This document shows, in pieces, positions 1 to 6,265 of a DNA stretch of 7,381 bases; position 1 is the first letter of the stretch; every line of letters starts with the position of its first letter. Made by a program: the position numbers and the translations under genes. Below the pieces are notes generated by a model. That model ran no database searches, had not been told where the DNA came from, and worked only from the letters and a program-made list of their open reading frames with translations. This stretch comes from DATGHS01 sp035307785. GTDB taxonomy: Bacteria > Planctomycetota > Planctomycetia > Gemmatales > Gemmataceae. The stretch covers positions 1-7,381 of the forward strand of contig DATGHS010000019.1 of assembly GCA_035307785.1 (NCBI GenBank), in the 5' to 3' direction.

Positions 1-1
1 C

Positions 2-559
2 GAAGCAAAGCTGGCGGTGAATCAGAAGGCGCTGGAACTTTCGGTGGCTGGACCCCGGGTCGAAGATGTGCGTCAGGCGGACGCGCAACTGAAAGCAAGC
101 GAAGCGGCGCTGGCCCTCCTCAAGCAGCAACTGGCCGATGCTACCCTGGTTGCCCCAACCGATGCCACCGTGCGCACCCGGTTGCTGGAGCCGGGCGAAA
201 TGTCGTCGCCACAGAAGCCCGTTTTTTCGCTGGCGATCATGAATCCAAAATGGGTGCGGGCGTATGTCTCCGAGCGCGATCTGGGCAAAATCCAGCCCGG
301 CGAGGCCGCGTCGGTGGCGGTGGATAGCTTTCCCGACCGGCGTTTTGATGGCTGGATCGGCTTCATCTCTCCCGTGGCCGAATTCACGCCAAAGTCGGTG
401 CAGACCGAGGAACTGCGCACGAGCTTGGTGTACGAGGTTCGCGTGTTCGTAAAGGACCCGTCGGACGAACTGCGCCTCGGCATGCCGGCCACGGTTCATC
501 TTCCGCTTTCGCCGCCGAACCAGACGCCGAAGCCGCCTCAATCGACGGCGAAGAAGTAA
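2..559 (+). CDS. ybhG: HlyD-family membrane fusion protein, YbhG-like (5' end outside window)
   Basis: This is the C-terminal 185 residues of a periplasmic adaptor for an ABC exporter; the reading frame is open to the left edge, so the true start lies outside. A GTG at 17 is an internal valine codon, not a start. Visible residues 16-45 are an alanine-, glutamine- and leucine-rich helix, the second arm of the coiled-coil hairpin. Residues 45-70 (LVAPTDATV...LEPGE) are the second half of the lipoyl-like domain. Residues 84-125 form the beta-barrel region, and 126-170 the membrane-proximal part with FTPKSVQTEELRTSLVYEVR and LRLGMPATV, segments I recall as characteristic of YbhG. The tail is rich in proline and lysine. 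The next three genes encode the matching ATPase and permeases, which supports the role of linking the inner-membrane pump to an outer-membrane channel. The substrate is unknown. Confidence 0.9.
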   Translation, partial: EAKLAVNQKALELSVAGPRVEDVRQADAQLKASEAALALLKQQLADATLVAPTDATVRTRLLEPGEMSSPQKPVFSLAIMNPKWVRAYVSERDLGKIQPGEAASVAVDSFPDRRFDGWIGFISPVAEFTPKSVQTEELRTSLVYEVRVFVKDPSDELRLGMPATVHLPLSPPNQTPKPPQSTAKK

Positions 560-570
560 CCGACTGGTTT

Positions 571-657
571 CCCTCCCCCTGGATGGGGAGGGTTAGGTTG
601 GGGGTGAGAGAGTCTTCCACCCCGCCACCCTAAGCCTCCCCCATCCAGGGGGAGGAG
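571..657. repeat. GC-rich inverted-repeat element, copy A (between ybhG and ybhF)
   Basis: Two oppositely oriented copies of one unit fill most of this 120-base gap. A 17-base stretch at 572-588 is exactly the reverse complement of 639-655, and similarity continues inwards through a TTAGG...GGGGTG segment. Each copy is also a hairpin by itself: CCCTCCCC (571-578) pairs with 585-592 around a 6-base loop, and CCTCCCCC (635-642) pairs with 648-655 around a 5-base loop. Related palindromes occur at 2480-2566 and 6201-6229. It resembles the small non-coding palindromic repeats common between genes in planctomycete genomes. It could fold in mRNA and alter expression of the genes downstream of ybhG, but there is no U-tract, so it is not a standard terminator. 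Confidence 0.85.
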
Positions 658-668
658 AATAGTACATC

Positions 669-672
669 GAGG
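669..672 (+). promoter_or_regulatory. Ribosome binding site of ybhF
   Basis: GAGG lies 7 bases before the ATG at 680 and just outside the repeat, whose right arm ends near 657. It supports the chosen start of the double ATPase. Confidence 0.6.
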
Positions 673-679
673 CGTCAAT

Positions 680-2464
680 ATGTTGGCCGAAGATACGCCT
701 ATCATTCTCGGCCGCGACATTCACAAGAATTTCAAGCGCGACACCGGCGAACAGGTTCACGCACTGGATGGCGTTTCGCTGCAAGTCCAGTGCGGCCAAC
801 TTGCTGCCCTCGTCGGACCCGATGGGGCGGGCAAGACCACGTTGCTGCGCCTGATCGCCGGCTTGCTCCCACCAGACGCCGGGAATTTGAAAGTCCTCGG
901 CGTCGACGTTGCGGTTGATCCGCAGCAAATTCAAGAGCGCATTGCGTACATGCCGCAGCGGTTTGGCCTCTACGAGGACCTAACCGTGCAGGAGAATCTG
1001 GATTTGTATGCCGACATGCACGGCGTGACGGGCCGGGAGCGGCGCGAGCGCTATCCACGGCTGCTGGGAATGACGGCACTCGGCCCATTCACGCGCCGAC
1101 TGGCAGGACGGCTCTCTGGCGGCATGAAGCAGAAGCTTGGCCTGGCCTGTACGCTCATTCGTTTTCCGGAATTGCTGCTTTTGGATGAGCCAACCGTCGG
1201 CGTGGATCCGCTCTCTCGGCAAGAATTGTGGGAAATCATTTTGCAATTGGTGCGCGACCAGAAGCTGACCGTGCTAGTCACAACTTCGTACCTCGGCGAG
1301 GCCGAGCGCTGTTCCTACGTGGTGGTTTTGAACCAAGGTAATGTGCTGGCCAAAGGTCCGCCGGGCGACGTGACTCATTTGGCCGATGAACGCAGCTTTC
1401 TCGCCAAGCCGCGTCCGGGAAAAACGGCGCGCGGTCTGCAGGCACGCCTGCTGAATGAGCGGGGCATTATCGATGCCGTGCCCCAGGGTGGCCAGGTGCG
1501 TTTCGTGCGCGTTTCGGCTAAAGGCGACCAACCGGCGGATAACAGTCTTTTGCACCAAATCGAGACCACACCCACACCGCCGCGTTTTGAAGATGGCTTC
1601 ATGATATTGTTGCGGCAAACTGCCGGGCATGAGCCGGCGCTGGGTGAATTTGAGTTGCAATCCGAAAGCGAACGTCGTCCGGACCAACACGAACAAAACG
1701 GAAGCCAGATCGAGCATGCGGTCGAAGTCCACAATCTGGTGCGCCGCTTTGGCGACTTCGTGGCTGTCGATCATGTCAGCTTTGAGGTCCATCGCGGCGA
1801 GGTCTTCGGCCTACTCGGACCGAACGGCGCTGGCAAAACGACTACATTTCGCATGCTATGCGGCCTGCTCCCAGCAAGCAGCGGCACGCTCCGCGTGGCA
1901 GGCGTCGATCTCGGCCGAGCCCGGGCTTCTGCCCGGCGTCGGATCGGCTACGTGGCCCAGAAGTTTTCGCTCTACGGGCAACTTTCGGTCACCGAAAACC
2001 TGGACTTCTTTGCCAGCGCCTACAGTTTGCGTGGCTCCCGAAAGCGCGAGCGCATCAACTGGGCGCTGCGGCAATTCGAGCTAACGGAACTCGCTCGGCT
2101 GCCAAGCGGTCAACTACCCGGCGGCTTTAAGCAGCGCCTGGCGATGGCTGCCGCCCTTTTACACGAGCCAGAAATTCTGTTCCTCGACGAACCGACCAGC
2201 GGCGCCGACCCGCTGGCCCGTCGCGAGTTCTGGCAGCGCATCACGCACCTGGCCGAGCAAGGTGTGACGGTGATCGTGACCACGCATTTCATGGAGGAGG
2301 CGGAGTATTGTGACCGCGTGGCCATCATGGATGCGGGACGAGTCTTGGCCCAGGGCACGCCAGCCGAGATTCGGAACCACGCTCCATCGACGGAACGGCA
2401 ACCGAACATGGAAGACGCGTTCGTCGCCATCGTGCAAGAATCGCGTCAGGAACACCATGATTAG
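680..2464 (+). CDS. ybhF: Fused double ABC-transporter ATPase, YbhF-like
   Basis: This cytoplasmic protein of 594 residues contains two nucleotide-binding domains in one chain and should power the two permeases encoded next. Domain 1 has Walker A GPDGAGKTT (46-54), a Q-loop in YMPQRFGLYEDL, signature LSGGMKQK (145-152) and Walker B LLLLDEP (D169, E170); the switch position has Ser203 (TTSYL) instead of histidine. Domain 2 begins near residue 347, with Walker A GPNGAGKTT (380-388), Q-loop YVAQKFSLYGQL, signature changed to LPGGFKQR (479-486), Walker B D503/E504 and switch His536 (TTHFM). Each half ends in an EDGF or EDAF motif typical of this subfamily. Length is close to E. coli YbhF (about 580). 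The start ATG has GAGG 7 bases upstream. Gene order with ybhG, ybhS and ybhR matches E. coli. The unusual residues imply one canonical and one degenerate ATP site, as I recall for relatives. Confidence 0.95.
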   Translation: MLAEDTPIILGRDIHKNFKRDTGEQVHALDGVSLQVQCGQLAALVGPDGAGKTTLLRLIAGLLPPDAGNLKVLGVDVAVDPQQIQERIAYMPQRFGLYEDLTVQENLDLYADMHGVTGRERRERYPRLLGMTALGPFTRRLAGRLSGGMKQKLGLACTLIRFPELLLLDEPTVGVDPLSRQELWEIILQLVRDQKLTVLVTTSYLGEAERCSYVVVLNQGNVLAKGPPGDVTHLADERSFLAKPRPGKTARGLQARLLNERGIIDAVPQGGQVRFVRVSAKGDQPADNSLLHQIETTPTPPRFEDGFMILLRQTAGHEPALGEFELQSESERRPDQHEQNGSQIEHAVEVHNLVRRFGDFVAVDHVSFEVHRGEVFGLLGPNGAGKTTTFRMLCGLLPASSGTLRVAGVDLGRARASARRRIGYVAQKFSLYGQLSVTENLDFFASAYSLRGSRKRERINWALRQFELTELARLPSGQLPGGFKQRLAMAAALLHEPEILFLDEPTSGADPLARREFWQRITHLAEQGVTVIVTTHFMEEAEYCDRVAIMDAGRVLAQGTPAEIRNHAPSTERQPNMEDAFVAIVQESRQEHHD

Positions 2465-2479
2465 CGATGCCTGATCCCC

Positions 2480-2515
2480 CTCTCCCCGCGGAGAGAGAGG
2501 ATTAGGGTGAGGAGT
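2480..2515. repeat. GC-rich palindromic repeat, copy B1 (between ybhF and ybhS)
   Basis: CTCTCC (2480-2485) pairs with GGAGAG (2490-2495) around a 4-base loop, followed by a GGATTAGGGTGAGGAG tail. The same hairpin-then-TTAGG-TG layout is seen in the left arm of the element at 571-606, so both belong to one family. The tail provides a GAGGAG that looks like a ribosome binding site for the ATG at 2520. Confidence 0.7.
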
Positions 2516-2541
2516 TTGGATGCTCGCCCCTGACCGCCCGG

Positions 2542-2566
2542 CCCCTCTCCGTAGCCAGGGGAGGGG
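2542..2566. repeat. GC-rich palindromic repeat, copy B2 (between ybhF and ybhS)
   Basis: CCCCTCTCC (2542-2550) pairs with GGGGAGGGG (2558-2566), a 9-base stem with one G-U type pair and a 7-base loop. It sits 26 bases after copy B1, so this 130-base gap carries two hairpins, as the gap before ybhF does. It lies between the two candidate starts of the first permease gene. Confidence 0.7.
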
Positions 2567-2583
2567 TGAAAGACAATCGACCT

Positions 2584-2587
2584 GGAG
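2584..2587 (+). promoter_or_regulatory. Ribosome binding site of ybhS
   Basis: GGAG stands 7 bases before the ATG at 2595, the same spacing as at ybhF. This favours 2595 over the upstream ATG at 2520 as the start of the first permease. Confidence 0.55.
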
Positions 2588-2594
2588 CAAGCAT

Positions 2595-3746
2595 ATGCCA
2601 GCCGAATACTCTTCCCCCCACCAGCGCTTGTTCGCCAAGACGCGGCGCATCTTTTCGCTGGTGCGCAAGGAATCGCGGCAGATTTTTCGCGATCCGAGCA
2701 GCGTCGGCATCGGAGTCATTCTGCCGCTGATTCTGATTCTGCTTTTTGGCTATGGCATCTCGCTTGACGTGCTCAGCGTCCCCGTCGCAGTCGTGCTCGA
2801 AGACCCTTCCCCCGATGCGGCCGACCTGGCTGCCGGGTTCCAACTGTCGCCCTACTTCGATGCCAGGCTCATGACCGCCATGCCAGCGGCCGAGCAACTG
2901 ATGCTGGAACGAAAAGTCGATGGCATCGTGCGCATTCGGCCCGACTTTGCGCGCAATCTGGCCCAGGGAAATGCCGAGGTGCAAGTGCTCGTGCACGGCA
3001 CCGATGCCAATCGGGCCCGCATCATTCAAGGCTATGCCGATGGGGCCGTCGCCGAGTGGGCGGCACGCCGCGGCGCCGAAGGTCACGCCGTGCCGGCGGG
3101 GCCCGTAAATGTGCGCGACCGGCTCTGGTTCAACGAAGCCAACAATAGCCATTACTTTCTGGTGCCCGGCCTGGTGGTGATTGTGATGACGCTTATTGGC
3201 GCCATGCTAACAACTTTGGTGATGGCCCGCGAATGGGAACGCGGGACACTGGAAGCGTTGTTCGTTACGCCGGTTCGGACGGACGAGATTCTGCTCGGCA
3301 AAATGATCCCCTATTTCGTGCTGGGCATGATCGGCCTGGCACTGTGCCTGCTCTCGGCACGATATCTGTTTCATGTGCCGTTGCGCGGGTCGCTCGCGGT
3401 GCTGACACTGGCATCGATGCTTTATTTACTGGTAGCGCTGGGCATCGGCTTACTGATTTCCTCCATAACCAAGAACCAGTTCGTGGCCAGCCAGCTAACG
3501 ATGCTGGTGACGTTTCTGCCCGCGTTTATGCTATCCGGCTTTATTTTCGATTTGCGCAGCATGCCGGCCGTGGTGCGGATTATCACTTACGCGCTGCCGG
3601 CGCGATACTATGTCGCGCTGTTGCAGACTCTGTTTCTCGCTGGCGATGTCTGGAGCGTGATCTTGCCGAATGGAGCAGTGCTGGCAGGGATGGCGGCCGT
3701 ATTGCTGATTCTGGCGCGGCTGGTGACGCGGAAACGGCTGGGCTGA
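2595..3746 (+). CDS. ybhS: ABC-2 type permease, YbhS-like
   Basis: This is an inner-membrane subunit of the exporter, 383 residues from the chosen start (E. coli YbhS is about 377). Layout is typical of ABC-2 permeases: a cytoplasmic start with RKESRQIFRDPSS (24-36), a first membrane helix (about 38-56), a large periplasmic domain (about 57-185), then five hydrophobic helices at roughly 188-208, 236-256, 266-288, 298-318 and 354-376. The conserved coupling stretch AREWERGTLEAL (211-222) follows the second helix. FMLSGFIFDLRSMPAVVR (311-328) and LPARYYVALLQTLFLAG (334-350) closely match YbhS as I remember it. The frame is also open from an ATG at 2520, but those 25 extra codons run through repeat DNA, so I prefer 2595. 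It probably pairs with the next gene product as a heterodimer and is driven by the fused ATPase. Confidence 0.9.
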   Translation: MPAEYSSPHQRLFAKTRRIFSLVRKESRQIFRDPSSVGIGVILPLILILLFGYGISLDVLSVPVAVVLEDPSPDAADLAAGFQLSPYFDARLMTAMPAAEQLMLERKVDGIVRIRPDFARNLAQGNAEVQVLVHGTDANRARIIQGYADGAVAEWAARRGAEGHAVPAGPVNVRDRLWFNEANNSHYFLVPGLVVIVMTLIGAMLTTLVMAREWERGTLEALFVTPVRTDEILLGKMIPYFVLGMIGLALCLLSARYLFHVPLRGSLAVLTLASMLYLLVALGIGLLISSITKNQFVASQLTMLVTFLPAFMLSGFIFDLRSMPAVVRIITYALPARYYVALLQTLFLAGDVWSVILPNGAVLAGMAAVLLILARLVTRKRLG

Positions 3747-3757
3747 CACGAAGTGTC
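3745..3757. repeat. Short inverted repeat at the ybhS stop codon
   Basis: GACAC (3745-3749) and GTGTC (3753-3757) form a 5-base stem with a 3-base loop overlapping the TGA stop. There is no U-tract. It is short enough to be chance. Confidence 0.35.
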
Positions 3758-3768
3758 GCCGTCTGAGA

Positions 3769-3826
3769 GTAGAACGGAATTTATTCCGTTCTGTGGCCGA
3801 CTCGAACGGAATGAATTCCGTTCTAC
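3769..3826. repeat. Twin GAACGGAAT palindromes (between ybhS and ybhR)
   Basis: Two palindromes lie 11 bases apart. AGAACGGAAT (3771-3780) pairs with ATTCCGTTCT (3783-3792) around TT, and GAACGGAAT (3804-3812) pairs with ATTCCGTTC (3815-3823) around GA. The outermost arms, GTAGAACGGAAT (3769-3780) and ATTCCGTTCTAC (3815-3826), are also exact reverse complements, so the whole block can fold as one long hairpin or as two. It is a different family from the CCCTC-rich repeats elsewhere in the window. The layout resembles paired REP elements (REPIN-like), but no associated transposase is visible. Confidence 0.85.
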
Positions 3827-3874
3827 GTTTCTAAACGGCGCGCATCGAGATCAACGGGATAGCGAGTTGTAAGC

Positions 3875-5011
3875 ATGCTCGACTCTCTCCTGCGAATTCT
3901 GGCGCTGACGCGGAAGGAGTTGCTCGCGGTCCTGAAAGACCCGCGCGGGCGGGTGACGTTGTTTCTGCCGCCGATCTTGCAGTGCCTCATCTACGGCTAC
4001 GTGGCCACCTACGATTTGTACGACGTCCCCTATGCCGTGCTGGATCAGGACCATAGCGCCGCGTCGCGCGATTTGCTCGCCCGGCTCGATGGCTCCGGCG
4101 TGTTTCACCGTGTGGCCGATCTCCGACAGACTTCGGAGGTGAAACCCTGGATCGACTCACGCAAAGCATTGCTCGTAATTCAAATTGAGCCTGATTTCGA
4201 GCGGCAACTCCTGGCGGGCCAGTCGGCCGACATTCAGGTGGTCGCCGACGGCCGAAACTCCAACACGGCCGGCACCGCATTGGGTTACGTGGCTTCCATC
4301 GTGGGAGCATTTAATGCCGACTGGCACGCGAGCCACCGTACAACCAGCATGGCTGCTCCCAACGCTAGATCGGTCCAGGTGACCACGCGGGCCTGGTACA
4401 ACCCGAATCTCGAAACGCGCTGGCACATGATCCCCAGCCTGATCGGCACGCTGACCTTGTTGCAGACGCTGCTGTTAACAGCAATGTCCGTCGCACGGGA
4501 ACGCGAACAGGGCACGTTCGATCAATTGCTGGTAACACCGTTTCGCCCGGCGGAGATCATGGCCGGCAAAGCGCTGCCGTCGTTGCTCGTCGGCATTGTT
4601 CAAGCCACGAATATTTTGTTGGTGGCACAGTTCTGGTTTCGCATCCCGTTTGCCGGGTCATTTTTGACGCTGTACCTGGGCCTGATCCTGTTCTTGCTGG
4701 CGGCCATCGGCATCGGCTTGCTGATCTCTTCCGTGGCCACGACGATGCAACAGGCAATGTTGTATTCATTCATGATCATGATGCCGTTCTCGCTGCTCTC
4801 CGGCCTGGCCACGCCAGTGAGCAGCATGCCGATGTGGTTGCAGTACGTTACTTATCTCAATCCACTGCGCTATGCGATTGAGATTGCCGAACGGGTGTAC
4901 CTGGAAGGCGCGGGGCTGAAGCTGTTATTCCCCGACCTTTGGCCTCTGGCGTCGATCGCGGTGGTCACGCTATCGGCAGCGTCGTGGCTATTTCGAAAAC
5001 GGCTGACGTAG
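3875..5011 (+). CDS. ybhR: ABC-2 type permease, YbhR-like
   Basis: This is the second inner-membrane subunit of the exporter, with 378 residues (E. coli YbhR is about 368). It has a cytoplasmic start with LTRKELLAVLKDPRGR (11-26), a first membrane helix (about 26-44), a periplasmic domain (about 45-183, with QVVADGRNSNTAG at 121-133 and WYNPNLETRW at 174-183), then helices near 186-206, 233-255, 263-287, 295-313 and 353-372. The coupling segment SVAREREQGTFDQLLVTP (205-222) matches YbhR as I remember it. An in-frame TAG at 3860-3862 makes 3875 the first possible start; the ribosome binding site is weak, and the 128-base gap ahead holds the twin palindromes. It is related to the preceding permease, and the two most likely form a heterodimer. 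It is the last gene of the exporter operon. Confidence 0.93.
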   Translation: MLDSLLRILALTRKELLAVLKDPRGRVTLFLPPILQCLIYGYVATYDLYDVPYAVLDQDHSAASRDLLARLDGSGVFHRVADLRQTSEVKPWIDSRKALLVIQIEPDFERQLLAGQSADIQVVADGRNSNTAGTALGYVASIVGAFNADWHASHRTTSMAAPNARSVQVTTRAWYNPNLETRWHMIPSLIGTLTLLQTLLLTAMSVAREREQGTFDQLLVTPFRPAEIMAGKALPSLLVGIVQATNILLVAQFWFRIPFAGSFLTLYLGLILFLLAAIGIGLLISSVATTMQQAMLYSFMIMMPFSLLSGLATPVSSMPMWLQYVTYLNPLRYAIEIAERVYLEGAGLKLLFPDLWPLASIAVVTLSAASWLFRKRLT

Positions 5012-5024
5012 GCAAAAAAGTATC

Positions 5025-5040
5025 ACGGATTGCGATCCGT
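5025..5040 (-). terminator. Small hairpin in the convergent gap, possible terminator
   Basis: ACGGAT (5025-5030) and ATCCGT (5035-5040) form a perfect 6-base stem with a 4-base loop in the 33-base gap between the two convergent operons. Read on the minus strand, the stem is followed after a few bases by a run of six T (complement of 5014-5019), which would suit termination of the glycosyltransferase transcript. The stem is short and the T-run is offset, so this is tentative. Confidence 0.35.
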
Positions 5041-5044
5041 AAAA

Positions 5045-6265
5045 TCAGTGGCTTTGTTTTTTCGTCGTGCCATGCACCAAACAGGAATAGAACTCCTCGA
5101 ACCGCCGACACATTGCTTCGCGGCTAAAGCAGGCCTCGACATGTTGCCGGGCCGACGCGGCAATGCGACGAGCCAGTTCGGGGTCTTTCAAAAGGCGCTC
5201 GATGGCAGCCACCAGCTCGGGTATTGAATTCGGATGGATCAGCACGCCGTGTTCCCCGTCGCATAACAATTTCGAATTTGCTCCCACACTCGTCGCAACA
5301 ATGGCCCGGCCGGCGGCCATGTATTCCAGCAGCGCGTTCGACATTCCTTCCGATTTCGAGCAAAGCACGGCAATGTCCAGGCTCGCAAGGAAGGCCGGAG
5401 CATCGGCCACGGGGCCCAACAACCGAAATCTTCCTTCCAAATTCAGCTTCGCAATCACGTCCTCCAACTCGCCACGTTCTGGGCCGTCACCGGCCACTTC
5501 AAACTGAAGATTCGGACACCCTTTGCAGAGCTCGGCCGCAGCTTGGATAAAAAGGTCGATGTTCTTCACCGGCCGGAGGTTGGCTACAGCCCCAATGCGC
5601 ACCGCTGGGCGCGCCGTGTCTGGCGGCTCGAAACGGCGAAAGCGATCTAAATCTACACCGTTTTCGAGAACGATCACTCGTTCCGGCCTAAGGCTTTCCG
5701 CTTGCAGAATAGCCTGCCGCCCCGCTTCGCAGTTGGTGAGCGTGGCGTCCACGGTGCGCCCGTACTGTCGGCCGAGCCGTCGGTGTTTCGGTGTAAGCCA
5801 CTCGCTGAGGTTATTGCGGACACGCAACGTATGGCGCACGCCGGCCAGCTTCGCCACTGGCACGCCGAAGTAAACGCTGTCAATGAAATACGCCTGAAGT
5901 ATGTCGATGCGATGTTGCCGCAGGAAGCGCCCGAACCGCACCGCGCCGCTAATGGCGGACAATCGGCGAAAGGATCGAACGCCTAACCGCAACACCGGAC
6001 AATCCGCCGGTTCCAGCGAACGAGACAAATCATTTTCGCCGTCGAGCAATACCAGAAATGGTTCCACGCGCGAGCGATCCAATGAACGAATCAAGGCGAG
6101 TAATTGTGATTCTGTTCCGGCGCGGCTGAGGTTGTCGATGAGAAAGCAGACGCGGATCGGACCATCTTCTTTGTCCCCCTCGAACCGAGAGCTTTTTTCT
6201 CCCTCTCCCCCCACATCGGGGGGAGAGGGGAGAATGCGCGTTATCTTCGGATTGAACATCCTCAT
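5045..6265 (-). CDS. GT4-family glycosyltransferase with repeat-derived N-terminal extension
   Basis: This predicted cytoplasmic GT-B retaining glycosyltransferase has 406 residues and would transfer a sugar from a nucleotide-sugar donor, probably in surface-glycan synthesis. The first Rossmann domain starts at about residue 37 (IRVCFLIDNLSRAGTESQLL). The donor domain starts near 223 with GAVANLRPVKN (R231 and K234 as phosphate-binding candidates), then GDGP (259-262) and the EX7E motif with E306 and E314 in SEGMSNALLEYMAAG. The start at 6265 overlaps the stop of the upstream glycosyltransferase as ATGA and has GAGG 8 bases before it, both favouring this start. The first 36 residues are not usual for the family; codons for roughly residues 13-22 come from a palindromic repeat. 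A GTG at 6214 is an alternative start but has no visible ribosome binding site. Donor and acceptor cannot be inferred. Confidence 0.9.
   Translation of the reverse strand: MRMFNPKITRILPSPPDVGGEGEKSSRFEGDKEDGPIRVCFLIDNLSRAGTESQLLALIRSLDRSRVEPFLVLLDGENDLSRSLEPADCPVLRLGVRSFRRLSAISGAVRFGRFLRQHRIDILQAYFIDSVYFGVPVAKLAGVRHTLRVRNNLSEWLTPKHRRLGRQYGRTVDATLTNCEAGRQAILQAESLRPERVIVLENGVDLDRFRRFEPPDTARPAVRIGAVANLRPVKNIDLFIQAAAELCKGCPNLQFEVAGDGPERGELEDVIAKLNLEGRFRLLGPVADAPAFLASLDIAVLCSKSEGMSNALLEYMAAGRAIVATSVGANSKLLCDGEHGVLIHPNSIPELVAAIERLLKDPELARRIAASARQHVEACFSREAMCRRFEEFYSCLVHGTTKKQSH
6201..6229. repeat. GC-rich palindromic repeat, copy C (inside glycosyltransferase coding region)
   Basis: CCCTCTCCCCCC (6201-6212) pairs exactly with GGGGGGAGAGGG (6218-6229), a 12-base stem with a 5-base loop and the strongest hairpin in the window. 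It belongs to the same CCCTC/GAGGG family as the repeats at 571-657 and 2480-2566, but here it lies in frame within the first 22 codons of the downstream glycosyltransferase, encoding a stretch rich in Pro and Gly. Confidence 0.85.

Noticed and set aside
571..657. Possible rho-independent terminator after ybhG
   Set aside because: The stems are strong but no T-run follows on the plus strand, and the same palindromes occur elsewhere, including inside a coding region, so a dispersed repeat is a better reading.
1274..1792. Open frame of 172 codons on the minus strand within the ATPase gene
   Set aside because: It is fully covered by the well-supported double ATPase and has no recognisable protein features.
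571..2566. CRISPR array
   Set aside because: Repeats are few, vary in sequence and spacing, and no cas gene is present.
2502..3152. Open frame of 216 codons on the minus strand
   Set aside because: It lies antisense to the first permease, shows no domain pattern, has repetitive Gln/Asn-rich composition and is explained by GC-rich codon bias of the real gene.
3233..3766. Open frame of 177 codons on the plus strand overlapping the permease in another frame
   Set aside because: The product is rich in Arg, Gly and Ala without membrane segments; the overlapping permease frame has strong family motifs.
3769..3826. Operator for a TetR-type regulator of the exporter
   Set aside because: The palindromes lie inside the operon between the two permease genes and not near a promoter, and their twin form fits a dispersed repeat better.
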